Source of the DNA: Streptomyces panaciradicis
Lineage (GTDB): Bacteria > Actinomycetota > Actinomycetes > Streptomycetales > Streptomycetaceae
Reading direction: 5' to 3'
DNA: 64,000 nucleotides
Assembly: GCF_023516615.1 (NCBI RefSeq)
Contig: NZ_JAMGBF010000060.1
Coordinates: forward strand, 1 to 64,000
Shown here one piece after another: positions 8,665-17,208 of this stretch. Both the position numbers and the translations under genes were made by a program. Position 1 is the first letter of the stretch. Each line of letters starts with the position of its first letter. The notes beneath the pieces are model-generated. The model searched no databases. It worked only from the letters and a program-made list of their open reading frames with translations, and was not told where the DNA came from.

Positions 8665-8856
8665 ATGCGTCTTCACCAGCGAGCGGTCGCTGCCGTCTTC
8701 GTGACCACCGTGGCTCTGACCGCCCTCGCCCCCCAGGCCGTGGCTGCCCCCATGCCCTGGGAGACCAGCAAAAGCCCCACCCACCACGTCGTCTCCTCAG
8801 CGGCCAGCACCAGCGGGACCGTCGCCGTGCTGTGTGGCCCCCCTTGCTACCAGTAG
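8665..8856 (+). CDS. Small secreted peptide (63 aa) with C-terminal Cys pair
   Basis: A 63-residue product starting at ATG 8665 with a GAGAGG site six bases upstream. Residues 1-28 form a clear Sec signal peptide (Arg-containing n-region, hydrophobic core AVFVTTVALTALAPQ, AVA-A cleavage). The mature part of about 35 residues is Ser/Thr/Pro/His-rich and ends VLCGPPCYQ, with two cysteines three residues apart. I do not recognise the family. No modifying enzyme lies nearby, so calling it a RiPP is not justified. It could be a small structural or signalling secreted peptide. Confidence 0.55.
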   Translation: MRLHQRAVAAVFVTTVALTALAPQAVAAPMPWETSKSPTHHVVSSAASTSGTVAVLCGPPCYQ

Positions 8857-9408
8857 GTGCCACCACCGAAAGCACTCAAAGTGAGCTGGGCCCGGGGTAC
8901 TTCGTAGTCGCTGGGAGCGTCCCGGCGGCCGATCGCGTAGGCCCAATGGGGCGAACCGGCAGGAGGCGAAGACCCCCGCGAACACGAGTAACTCTTCCGG
9001 ACTGTCAACGGTCCCCACGGGGCGCGATGCTGCGGGGCTGGCGTCTCCGAGGCGGGCAGGAGCCACGCCCGCCTCGCCAGCCGCCCGACATATCCGCGCC
9101 GCCCCCATAACCGCTCGCCCAGAGATCACGCAGACCCTCTTGCCTGCCGTCCCGTGCCGTGCAATCGCACAGTGCCGCGGCGTCTCGCCGAACCACATCC
9201 ACGGGCGGTGGGCCCCCGGTTCTCACCCACCCTGCCAGCCGCTCGACGGCAAGATCACAGCTTCCCAGTGCGTTCTGACCGATGAATTTGCCGCCGACCT
9301 CGGGTCACCACCAAGGCGGCGAAAAACCTGTCCGAGACCACGGCAGGTCGGCTGGATGGCGCTGGTCTACGTACGCCGTGGCGGAACGTGCCTGATTGGG
9401 GACGCAGC
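8857..9408. other. No recognisable gene
   Basis: About 550 bases separating the secreted peptide from the PPOX-fold gene. Frames on both strands have no family resemblance. The promoter of the downstream two-gene unit presumably lies near its 3' end. Confidence 0.4.
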
Positions 9409-9930
9409 ATGTTGAACAGCGAACCGGATGTTGCGCTGGGGCCCTTCTCGTCCCCGAGCGCGCGGGCGACGCCATGGGCGTCGGCGTGGGCGGTGCTGGC
9501 CGAGGCGGAGGTGTTCTGGCTCTCCACGGTGCGCCCGGACGGGCGACCGCACGTGACGCCGCTGTTGGCCGCGTGGAGTCTGGGTGGCATGTGCTTCACC
9601 ACGGGCAGCCAGGAGCGAAAGGCACGCAACCTGGCGCGCAATCCTCGCTGTGTGCTGACGACCGGCACGAATGCTTTGACCGGTCTGGACGTCGTCATCG
9701 AGGGCGCCGCACACACAGTGGACGGGCGCTCCGAGCGTGAACAGGCTGCCGCCGATTTCGAGCGGAAGTACGGTGCGCATCTGACCAGCCCTGACGGAGC
9801 CTGGTACAGGTTGGGCGAGGTCGTCATCGGCGGCGGCGTCAGTCTGTATCGAATCGAACCGACTGTGGGGTTCGCGTTCGGCAAGCTACCGACGTCCAGC
9901 GAGACGCGCTACACCTGGCCGAACCAGTGA
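9409..9930 (+). CDS. PPOX-fold (pyridoxamine 5'-phosphate oxidase-like) flavin/F420 protein
   Basis: A 173-residue split-barrel protein. The motif VFWLSTVRPDGRPHVTPLLA near residues 35-55 is the hallmark of the pyridoxamine-phosphate-oxidase-like fold, followed by CFTTGSQERKARNLARNPRC and VVIEGAAHTV. Many actinobacterial members bind F420 or FMN and reduce small substrates. ATG 9409 with a GGGGA site was chosen over an upstream GTG at 9388. Its TGA overlaps the GTG frame of the following beta-lactamase-like gene, so the two are co-transcribed. Confidence 0.85.
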   Translation: MLNSEPDVALGPFSSPSARATPWASAWAVLAEAEVFWLSTVRPDGRPHVTPLLAAWSLGGMCFTTGSQERKARNLARNPRCVLTTGTNALTGLDVVIEGAAHTVDGRSEREQAAADFERKYGAHLTSPDGAWYRLGEVVIGGGVSLYRIEPTVGFAFGKLPTSSETRYTWPNQ

Positions 9931-9935
9931 CGATC

Positions 9936-11057
9936 ATGTCCACACTGCAGCAAGAGATCCAAAGTGTCCTGGACGAACTCGTGGATCGGCGGGCAGAGAC
10001 CGGTCTGCAGGTCGCCGTCTACCACCATGGCGCTCTCGTCGCCGACGCCGTGGCCGGCGTCGCCGACGCTCGAACCGGGCGCAGGGTGACTTCGCAGACG
10101 TTGTTCTTCAGCTTCTCCACGGGCAAGGCCATGACGTCGATGATCGCTCACCTGCTCGTCGGGAGGGGAGTGATCACATACGACACACCATTGGTCGACG
10201 TGTGGCCGGAATTCGGCGCCCACGGCAAGGAGAAGGCGACTCTTCGACACGTGCTGACCCACTCGGTCGGTGTGCCGGCTGTGCCACGATGCATCGGCCC
10301 TGCTGATCTCTGCGACTGGCCGCGGGTCTGCAGCGCCATTGCCGACGCCGAGCCGCAGTGGCGGCCCGGGACCGAGACCGGCTACCACTCGTTCACCTAC
10401 GGCTTTGTGGTCGGTGAAGTCGCCCGCCGGGCCACCGGGAAAACGATGCGGCAGCTTCTACGTGAATGGATCACCGTGCCCCTGGGGATCGACGGCGAAC
10501 TGTATTTCGGTGTGCCCAGCACCGAGCTGCCCCGCTTGGCATGGCTTGAGGACGCTGCACCCCCGCCGGCCACCGCACCCGACGAGGCCATCCTGGCGCC
10601 CTGGGAGATGCAACCGATCGCGGCTCTGGGGAACAGCCACCAGATCTTGTCGGCGGACGTCCCGTCCGTGGGCACCTTCACTGCGCGGGGAATCGCTGCC
10701 ATGAATGCGGCGGCACTCAACGGTCAGCTCATGGACACAGCCCAGCTGGAACGGCTGACGGCGGTGGCCTTCGAGGGAACTGACCGGGTTTTCGGCAACC
10801 ACGCGCGACTGGGCCTGGGCTGTCCGCTCGGGCGCCTCGGTGCCCCGCCGAACGAACCCTCGACCGCGTTCGGCTGGGTCGGTGGAGGCGGCAGCTATGT
10901 CTACGCCGACCCGGCCGGCAGCGTCTCCTTCGCCATGACCAAGACTCGCCTCACACCTCATTTCAACACCGCGCAACGACTTGCCGACATCACCGCGGCC
11001 GGCACGGTTGAAGCTCGACAGCGGGATGGTTTGCCCGGTGGTCGAGTGATCCAGTGA
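9936..11057 (+). CDS. Beta-lactamase/esterase-family serine hydrolase
   Basis: A 373-residue class C beta-lactamase-like protein (PF00144 type). The Ser-x-x-Lys nucleophile motif is FSTGKAMT near residue 60. The YxN-equivalent appears as YHSFTYG near 150, and a glycine-rich strand (FGWVGGGGSYVY) sits where the KTG-like motif would be. No signal peptide is visible, so it is probably a cytoplasmic esterase/amidase rather than a resistance enzyme. GTG 9927 overlaps the previous stop; ATG 9936 is the likely alternative. It is coupled to the PPOX-fold gene upstream. Confidence 0.85.
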   Translation: MSTLQQEIQSVLDELVDRRAETGLQVAVYHHGALVADAVAGVADARTGRRVTSQTLFFSFSTGKAMTSMIAHLLVGRGVITYDTPLVDVWPEFGAHGKEKATLRHVLTHSVGVPAVPRCIGPADLCDWPRVCSAIADAEPQWRPGTETGYHSFTYGFVVGEVARRATGKTMRQLLREWITVPLGIDGELYFGVPSTELPRLAWLEDAAPPPATAPDEAILAPWEMQPIAALGNSHQILSADVPSVGTFTARGIAAMNAAALNGQLMDTAQLERLTAVAFEGTDRVFGNHARLGLGCPLGRLGAPPNEPSTAFGWVGGGGSYVYADPAGSVSFAMTKTRLTPHFNTAQRLADITAAGTVEARQRDGLPGGRVIQ

Positions 11058-11150
11058 GGCCATCTTGTGCAGGTGGGAGAGCCGAATTCATACCGTCGAC
11101 ACCGTGCCGAGCCGTGAAAGCTGTGCGCCGGGCGCGGATACCGTTCCGGC

Positions 11151-11720
11151 GTGAGCAGTGACGCAGACCCCTTGAGGGGGACGTGGTACGACGCCTCCGT
11201 GCGCTCTCGTGTTGCCGTGATGGCGCGGCACGACCCCGAGCATCGCCGCTTCGGCGCCTCCCACCACCACTATCGGCTTCACCCGCCTCTGAGCCGGGAG
11301 ACGATCAGCTCGTTCGAACGGCTGCACGGCATCACCCTGCCGGCTTCCTATCGAGGCTTCCTGGGCTCGGTAGCCGGCGGGGGAGCGGGCCCGTACTACG
11401 GACTTTTGGGCCTGGCCGAGGAAGTGGACGATCAAGAAGCCTTGTTTGACCTTCGAGCAGAGTGCCTGGAGCCGGGCTTCCTTGCCGCCCCTTTCCCGCA
11501 CACCACCGGCCGGCCGGGCCCTGACAAGGGAGGCAGCGCTGACTACTCGGTCGCAGGGACGCTCGTCCTCGGCGAGGTCGGCTGCGGCGCTTTCTCTCGC
11601 CTCATCATCACTGGAGGCCGTGCCGGCCAGGTGTGGCTCGACGACCGCTCCTGGGGTGGTCTGACCCCAGGACCGGACTTCGGCGAGTGGTACACAGCAT
11701 GGTTGGCATCCACGAGCTAG
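11151..11720 (+). CDS. SMI1/KNR4 (SUKH) family protein
   Basis: A 189-residue protein with the SUKH core: LSRETISSFERLHGITLPAS followed by YRGFLGSVAGGGAGPYYGLL, then GTLVLGEVGCGAFSRLIITG and a closing WLASTS-type strand. SUKH proteins are common immunity factors against contact-dependent and other nuclease toxins, though some serve unrelated roles. No toxin gene is adjacent, so it is an orphan. GTG start at 11151. Confidence 0.8.
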   Translation: MSSDADPLRGTWYDASVRSRVAVMARHDPEHRRFGASHHHYRLHPPLSRETISSFERLHGITLPASYRGFLGSVAGGGAGPYYGLLGLAEEVDDQEALFDLRAECLEPGFLAAPFPHTTGRPGPDKGGSADYSVAGTLVLGEVGCGAFSRLIITGGRAGQVWLDDRSWGGLTPGPDFGEWYTAWLASTS

Positions 11721-11797
11721 AGCTGTCCTACCGCTGAAAGTGCCGCTCCGGATGGTGTGGCCGTCTGATTCCGCCGGTGCTGGGCGGGGCGGCCGAG

Positions 11798-13369
11798 TCA
11801 CGGGTGTATTGCTGCCGCCTCCTCGAGGACTTCGCGGGCCACGGGGACTGCCTGCGCGCGGTCCTCTGGGACCACGCCGATGCGGGAGCGGCGGTCCAGG
11901 AGGTCGTTCTCGTCCAGGGCGCCCTCGTGCCGGACGGCCCAGAGGAGTTCGGCGCGGGTGACGGGGTGGCCGGGGAGCACCGGCTCGGCCAGCGCGGGGT
12001 TCTGGTCGGCGAGGGCGTGGACTTCCACGGCCTCCGTGCCGTATCGGCGGACCAGGCGGCGGGGAACGGGCAGTGCGCGCAGTCGTTCGGGGGAGGCCGC
12101 ACCGATGAGCGGCAGCCCGGCGGTGGCGGAGGGGGCGGCGCGCAGGCCACGGGCCGCGATGGCGGCGTCCACGGCGTCCTGTGCCATCCGCCGGTAGGTG
12201 GTGAGCTTGCCGCCGACCACGGTGGTGACCCCGTCGGGCGAGGTCAGTACGGCGTGCCGGCGGGAGATGTCGGAGGTGCGGTCCGGGGAGCCGCCGGTGG
12301 AGGTGTCGAGCAGCGGGCGCAGGCCGGCGAAGGCGCCGACCACCTCGTCCCGGCCGACCGGCACGTCCAGGGCCGAGCCCAACACGTCCAGCAGGAAGCC
12401 GATGTCGGTCTCGGGCACCTCCGGCACGTCCGGTATCGCGCCCTCGACCGGCTCGTCGGTGAGGCCGACGTACACCCGGCCGTCCCCTTGTGGCAGGACC
12501 AGCACGAAGCGGTTGGTCTCTCCGGGGACCGGGATGTGCAGGCCGGCCGGCAGGGCTCCGAGCCGCTGCGAGCGCAGGACCAGGTGGGTGCCGCGGGAGG
12601 GCCGGATGCGGATGCCGTCGGCGAGGGTGCCCGCCCACACCCCGGTGGCGTTGATCACGGCACGGGCCCTGATCTCGCCCTCCTCACCGGTGAGTTCGTC
12701 GCGGACGCGGGCGCCGGTGTCGTTCAGTTCCAGTGCACGCACCCGGGTCAGCACGCGGGCGCCATGCGCGGCGGCAGTCCTGGCCAGGGCCGTCACCAGC
12801 GCTGCGTCGTCGGTCACCTTGCCGTCCCACGACAGCAGTCCGCCGCGCAGGCCGGAAGCGCGGACGGCGGGCGCCAGGTGCCGGGCCTCCGTCGCGGACA
12901 GCCGGCGTGGCGCGGGCAGCACCGGGCGCGGGGTGCGGGCGGCCAGCCGCAGCAGGTCGCCGGCCCGGAACCCGGCCCAGGCCAGTGAGGCCTGGGCCCG
13001 GGACACGAGCGGGGTCAGCGGCAGTACGAACGGCTGCGCGGCCACCAGGTGAGGGGCCGTCCGGGTCATCAGCACCCCGCGTTCGACCGCGCTCTCGTGG
13101 GCGACGTCGAACTGCGCGGAGGCCAGGTAGCGCAGCCCTCCGTGGATGAGCTTCGAGCTCCAGCGGGAGGTGCCGAAGGCCAGGTCGTGGGCGTCCACCG
13201 CGACGACGTCCAGGCCGCGGGCCGCAGCGTCCAGGGCGACGCCGGCCCCGGTGGCGCCGAGCCCGACGACCAGGACGTCGACCGTCCGGCCGTCCGTGGC
13301 CTGGGCCAGTTCCCGGCGGCGCCGGTGTGCGCTCAAGGACGAGCCGGGCGCGGCCTCGGTATGGCTCAT
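11798..13369 (-). CDS. glpD: Aerobic glycerol-3-phosphate dehydrogenase
   Basis: A 523-residue FAD-dependent enzyme oxidising sn-glycerol 3-phosphate to dihydroxyacetone phosphate and feeding electrons to quinones at the membrane. The FAD-binding Rossmann motif VLVVGLGATGAGVALDAAAR is near residue 35, followed by the GlpD signature SSKLIHGGLRYL and the C-terminal DAO_C-type helical domain with ARHEGA-like WAVRHEGALDENDLLDRR. Length fits the family. Its ATG overlaps the stop of the upstream TetR gene by four bases, so the two are co-transcribed. The divergent AGPS-like and DAGK-like genes use chemically related substrates (DHAP, glycerolipids). Confidence 0.95.
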   Translation of the reverse strand: MSHTEAAPGSSLSAHRRRRELAQATDGRTVDVLVVGLGATGAGVALDAAARGLDVVAVDAHDLAFGTSRWSSKLIHGGLRYLASAQFDVAHESAVERGVLMTRTAPHLVAAQPFVLPLTPLVSRAQASLAWAGFRAGDLLRLAARTPRPVLPAPRRLSATEARHLAPAVRASGLRGGLLSWDGKVTDDAALVTALARTAAAHGARVLTRVRALELNDTGARVRDELTGEEGEIRARAVINATGVWAGTLADGIRIRPSRGTHLVLRSQRLGALPAGLHIPVPGETNRFVLVLPQGDGRVYVGLTDEPVEGAIPDVPEVPETDIGFLLDVLGSALDVPVGRDEVVGAFAGLRPLLDTSTGGSPDRTSDISRRHAVLTSPDGVTTVVGGKLTTYRRMAQDAVDAAIAARGLRAAPSATAGLPLIGAASPERLRALPVPRRLVRRYGTEAVEVHALADQNPALAEPVLPGHPVTRAELLWAVRHEGALDENDLLDRRSRIGVVPEDRAQAVPVAREVLEEAAAIHP

Positions 13370-13977
13370 GGCGTCAGGGTCCTCTCCAGGAGGGTGCGCA
13401 GTTCGCCGAGGAACGCGGCCGAGTCCAGCTCCGGGTCGTCCTCGTCGGTCATCGTGCGCAGGGACAGGGTGAAGGACTGCACGGTCAACAGCAGCGCCCG
13501 CGCCTGCCGTTCGGCGTGGCCGGGCCGTACCGAACCGTCCGCGTGGCCCTCGCGCAGCGCGTCGCTCAGCAAGCCCAGGAGCGCCTCCTGGCTCGCGCCG
13601 CGCCGGTCGAGGACGTACGGCAGGAGCAGTTCCGGGTCGACATCGACGATCTTGCGGAAGAGGGGGTGGGCCCGGAAGGCCTCGACCCCGGCCACCAGTC
13701 CGTCCACGATCCGGGTGCGCGTGCCGGTGCCGGACGCGGGGTCCGGTATGGCCCGGGTGGCCACGCCGACCCACTCCCGCGTCATGAGGTCGCCCACCAG
13801 GGTCCGCAGGTCCGGCCAGCGCCGGTACAGCGTCATCCGGGAGACCCCGGCGCGGCGGGCCACGTCGGCGAGCGTGGTGCGCCGCACTCCGACGGCCAGA
13901 ACACAGTCGCGGACCGCGTCGAGGACGGCGTCGTTGTCCGATCCGCCGCCCGAACCGTTGTGACGAATAGGCGTCAT
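13366..13977 (-). CDS. TetR-family regulator of the glpD operon
   Basis: A 203-residue TetR protein with HTH at about residues 35-55 (TLADVARRAGVSRMTLYRRW) and an all-alpha ligand domain. Its stop overlaps the glpD start (ATGA). Upstream, on its own strand, a TACACT hexamer ends about seven bases before the ATG, so the mRNA is likely leaderless. It is divergent from the AGPS-like gene and probably represses both directions; the ligand may be a glycerol-phosphate or lipid-related metabolite. This regulation is inferred from position only. Confidence 0.9.
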   Translation of the reverse strand: MTPIRHNGSGGGSDNDAVLDAVRDCVLAVGVRRTTLADVARRAGVSRMTLYRRWPDLRTLVGDLMTREWVGVATRAIPDPASGTGTRTRIVDGLVAGVEAFRAHPLFRKIVDVDPELLLPYVLDRRGASQEALLGLLSDALREGHADGSVRPGHAERQARALLLTVQSFTLSLRTMTDEDDPELDSAAFLGELRTLLERTLTP

Positions 13978-13995
13978 GTGTCACAGTGTAACGCC
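13970..13995. promoter_or_regulatory. Putative TetR operator over its own start
   Basis: The segment has outer arms GGCGT (13970-13974) and ACGCC (13991-13995), with inner TGTGTCACAGTGTA. It spans the TetR start codon and its presumed -10 (TACACT on the minus strand). Symmetry is partial, so this is a candidate only. Confidence 0.35.
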
Positions 13996-14118
13996 TCGGG
14001 GTCGAGACGACACCGGCGTGGTCCCGATGGCAAGCCGAGCCGCACGGAGGCGGGCACCGAGGCAGGCCGCCCCCGAATCGCCCCCGACCAGACACCGACC
14101 TGTGAGGACGACCGTTCA

Positions 14119-15708
14119 ATGGACATGCTGTGGAACGGCTGGGGCGACCCGGCCAAGGCGGCACCGCTGCCCGAGACGGTGACCGGGCTGCTGCACGACC
14201 TGCTCGGCGTCCAGCCCCGCAGCACCCCCGCACTCGGCCTGGACGACATCCGCCCACCCGCCCCCACGGCAACCCCCGCCGCCTTGCGCGCCCTCGGTGC
14301 CGCGGTCGGTGACGAGCACGTACGCACGGACGCGGAGAGCCGCGTCCGGCACACCCGCGGCAAGTCCACCCCCGACCTGCTGCGCCTGCGCGCCGGCGAC
14401 GTCAGCGACGTCCCGCAGGCAGTCGTCCTGCCCGCCACTCACGACGAGGTCCTCGACGTGCTGCGCGCCTGTGCCGCGCACGGCCTCGCCGTCGTGCCCT
14501 TCGGCGGCGGCACCTCGGTGGTGGGCGGACTGGCCCCGCAGCGCAGCGCGTTCGTCGCCCTCGACCTGCGCCGCATGAACGCCCTGCTCGACCTCGACCC
14601 GGTCTCCCGCACCGCGGTCCTCCAGCCCGGCCTGCGCGCTCCCGAGGCCGAAGCGCTGCTCGCCGCAGAGGGCTTCACCCTCGGCCACTTCCCGCAGTCC
14701 TTCGAATGGGCCACCATCGGCGGCTTCGCGGCGGCCCGCTCCAGCGGGCAGGCGTCCGCCGGCTACGGCCGCTTCGACGAGATGGTGCTCGCACTGACCC
14801 TCGCCACCCCCGAGGGCACGATCGAGACCGGCCGCGCCCCACGCTCCGCCGCCGGACCCGACCTGCGCCAGCTGATCCTCGGCTCCGAGGGCGCCTTCGG
14901 CGTCATCACCTCCGTCACCGTACGGATCCGCCCGCTGCCCGAAGTCCGGATCTACGAGGGCTGGCGGTTCGGCTCCTTCGAGGAGGGAACCGCCGCACTG
15001 CGCCGGCTCGCCCAGGACGGACCCCGGCCGACCGTGCTGCGCCTGTCCGACGAGACCGAGACGCTCGTCGGCCTGGCCCAGCCCGACGCCATCGGCGCCG
15101 ACCTTGCCGCAGGCGGTGCGGGCTGCCTGGCGATCGCCGGGTACGAGGGGACGGCCGAGGACACCGCGTACCGCCGCGAGCGGGCGGCCGCCGTCCTGGC
15201 GGACTGCGGCGGCACCCCGGCCGGCGCCGAACCGGGCGAACGCTGGGCGCACGGCCGCTACTCCGCGCCGTACCTGCGCGACGCCCTGCTCGACGCCGGC
15301 GCCTTCGCCGAGACGCTGGAGACCGCGGCCTTCTGGTCCCGCGTCCCCGAGCTGTACACCGCCGTCCGCACCGCCCTGACCGACACCCTCACCCAGGCCG
15401 GCACCCCACCGCTGGTGATGTGCCACATCTCCCACGTGTACGAGAACGGCGCCTCCCTGTACTTCACCGTCGTCAGCGCCCAGGGCGAGGACCCGGTGGC
15501 TCACTGGACGCCCGCCAAGCACGCCGCCAACGAGGCCGTGCTCGCGGCCGGCGGTACCATCTCCCACCACCACGGGGTCGGCACCGACCACCGCGACTGG
15601 TACGTCCGCGAAGCCGGCCCCCTCGGCATCTCCGCCCTGCGCGCCGTCAAGCGCCGTCTGGACCCCGAGGGCCTGCTCAACCCCGGCGTCCTGCTGCCCA
15701 CCGACTGA
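14119..15708 (+). CDS. Alkyl-DHAP-synthase (AGPS)-like FAD-binding oxidoreductase
   Basis: A 529-residue VAO/PCMH-fold flavoprotein. The FAD-binding part has VVPFGGGTSVVGGL (about 135-148), EWATIGGFAAARSSGQASAG and GSEGAFGVITSVTVRIRPLP. The C-terminal part has VYENGASLYFTV and ISHHHGVGTDH. The SHHHGVG signature, the Tyr-rich GASLYF strand and an Arg in VLRLSD match eukaryotic alkylglycerone-phosphate synthase more closely than glycolate or lactate oxidases. That enzyme replaces the acyl group of acyl-DHAP by a fatty alcohol to make ether lipids. Alternatively it could be a generic D-2-hydroxyacid dehydrogenase. ATG 14119 (or 14125). Forms an operon with the lipid kinase gene 43 bases downstream. 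Confidence 0.85.
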   Translation: MDMLWNGWGDPAKAAPLPETVTGLLHDLLGVQPRSTPALGLDDIRPPAPTATPAALRALGAAVGDEHVRTDAESRVRHTRGKSTPDLLRLRAGDVSDVPQAVVLPATHDEVLDVLRACAAHGLAVVPFGGGTSVVGGLAPQRSAFVALDLRRMNALLDLDPVSRTAVLQPGLRAPEAEALLAAEGFTLGHFPQSFEWATIGGFAAARSSGQASAGYGRFDEMVLALTLATPEGTIETGRAPRSAAGPDLRQLILGSEGAFGVITSVTVRIRPLPEVRIYEGWRFGSFEEGTAALRRLAQDGPRPTVLRLSDETETLVGLAQPDAIGADLAAGGAGCLAIAGYEGTAEDTAYRRERAAAVLADCGGTPAGAEPGERWAHGRYSAPYLRDALLDAGAFAETLETAAFWSRVPELYTAVRTALTDTLTQAGTPPLVMCHISHVYENGASLYFTVVSAQGEDPVAHWTPAKHAANEAVLAAGGTISHHHGVGTDHRDWYVREAGPLGISALRAVKRRLDPEGLLNPGVLLPTD

Positions 15709-15751
15709 CCCACCCCACCCCATCCGACCGCCTGCCTCGGAGGCCCATTCG

Positions 15752-16633
15752 ATGCGCCAGTACACCGCCGTCGTCAACCCCACCGCGGGCGGCTCCACCG
15801 GGGCGGCGACCCTGATCCAGCTGGCCCGGCTGCTGCGCGCGGCCGGTGCCGAGCTGGAGACCGAGTACAGCAACGACCTCTCCCACGCCCAGGACATCGC
15901 CCGCGCGGCCGGCGAACGCGGCCGGATCGTCCTGGCCGTGGGCGGCGACGGCATCGCGGGCGGCATCGGCGGCGCGCTCAGCGGCACCGGGACCGTACTG
16001 GGCCTCGTACCCGCCGGACGCGGCAACGACTTCGCTCGCGCCCTGCACCTGCCCGCCGAGCCGGAAGCCCTCGCCCAGATCCTGCTGCACGCCGAGCCCC
16101 GGCCCGTCGACACCATCGAGGTGGAGTCGGCCGTCCACCCGCGCACGGTGGTCCTGGGCAGCGTGTACGCCGGCGTCGACGCGCAGGCCAACCTGCACGC
16201 CAACAACGCCCGCCTGCTGCGCGGCGCCGCCTCCTACTACGCGGGCGGACTGCGCGCCGTGACCACCTGGCGGCCGGCCGACTACCGGGTCACCGTCGAC
16301 GGCGAGGAACACCTCCACCGCGGCTACACCGTCGTCGCGGCCAACTCGCCCTACTACGGTTCCGGCCGGCTCATCGCACCCGACGCGCGCGTCGACGACG
16401 GGCTGCTGGACGTGGTGCTGATCCGCGAGGCCCCGCGCAGGCTCTTCTTCACCCTGATGAACGAGCTGAAGACCGGCGCCCACATCCGCCGCCCCGAAGT
16501 GCGCGTCCTGCGCGGCCGGGAGCTGCGCATCGAGGCCGGCCGGCCCGTCCCCTACGGCGCCGACGGCGAGGTGGACGCCACCCTCCCGGTCACCGCGCGG
16601 GTGCGGCCCGGGGACCTGTCGGTGCTGTACTGA
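15752..16633 (+). CDS. Diacylglycerol/lipid kinase (DAGK catalytic family)
   Basis: A 293-residue kinase of the DgkB/YegS/sphingosine-kinase family. The N-terminal VVNPTAGGSTG and the nucleotide-binding GGDGIAGGIG (about 68-77) are diagnostic, followed by LVPAGRGNDFARAL and the C-terminal acidic motif DGLLDVVLI. It phosphorylates a lipid hydroxyl, probably diacylglycerol, at the membrane face. It follows the AGPS-like gene with a short gap carrying a purine-rich ribosome site (CGGAGG), so both are probably one transcription unit. Its neighbours support a role in phospholipid or ether-lipid precursor supply. Confidence 0.9.
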   Translation: MRQYTAVVNPTAGGSTGAATLIQLARLLRAAGAELETEYSNDLSHAQDIARAAGERGRIVLAVGGDGIAGGIGGALSGTGTVLGLVPAGRGNDFARALHLPAEPEALAQILLHAEPRPVDTIEVESAVHPRTVVLGSVYAGVDAQANLHANNARLLRGAASYYAGGLRAVTTWRPADYRVTVDGEEHLHRGYTVVAANSPYYGSGRLIAPDARVDDGLLDVVLIREAPRRLFFTLMNELKTGAHIRRPEVRVLRGRELRIEAGRPVPYGADGEVDATLPVTARVRPGDLSVLY

Positions 16634-16935
16634 GCCCGCAAGATCGTCTCGACCGCCGAGGAGGCAGCTGACCAGCCGGTCTGCCGGTTCACGATGTGCA
16701 GTGCGCGCCTTCGATCCCGACGGCACTCCCATCGCAGCGTGCAGGTGCGCGCCGGGATGAAGACGGCCCTGTGACGGCGTCGAGGGCCGGACAGCCCACG
16801 GCCGGGTTGGGGCTGGCGCTGCGGGATCGCGGTCGTACGCAAGGGAGCCCTCTCCTCTGCTCCGGATCCTGCCACTCGGGGGAGGGGCGCCGTTGCGAGG
16901 GAGTCGCCTGCGGTGCAGACCCGCCGATCCCCGGC
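16634..16935. other. Intergenic, no gene recognised
   Basis: Downstream of the lipid-kinase gene. Frames present are not protein-like. It probably includes debris attached to the transposition-protein fragment that follows. Confidence 0.35.
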
Positions 16936-17058
16936 TCTGCGCGGGCACCTTTGACCGCCTGACGTTCAACGGCACGATCATCGACACCGGCACCGATGCC
17001 TACCTGCCTGCCTCACCCGGGCACAGGCCGGCGACCGCAGCCAAGGCCGGCTCGTAGC
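16936..17058 (+). pseudogene. Fragment of IstB-like ATPase (IS21-type helper)
   Basis: A 40-codon frame reads TFDRLTFNGTIIDTGTDAYL and ends at TAG 17056-17058. This resembles the C-terminal end of IstB-like transposition ATPases (DRL..NGTIIETGTDSYRL type). There is no Walker A or B region upstream, so it is only a 3' relic. The assignment rests on a short motif. Confidence 0.35.
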
Positions 17059-17208
17059 CGCCTTGAGCCACCGAGCAGCTGGGCCGCTTCACGGCGGGTG
17101 TCGGAAAAAGAGTCGTGGGCTGCTGTCGATCCGGTCGCGTCCCGTTCGACGTGATTGATGTCCGGCGGTTCGCCGCACGGTGACGCGACAACCCGACGAG
17201 GAAACCAC

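Noticed and set aside
11777..12988. 403-codon plus-strand frame inside glpD
   Set aside because: Antisense to the clear glpD frame; no family features.
13327..14118. Upstream extension of the AGPS-like frame into the TetR gene
   Set aside because: The extension is antisense to TetR, and the translation before residue 1 of the chosen start is not protein-like.
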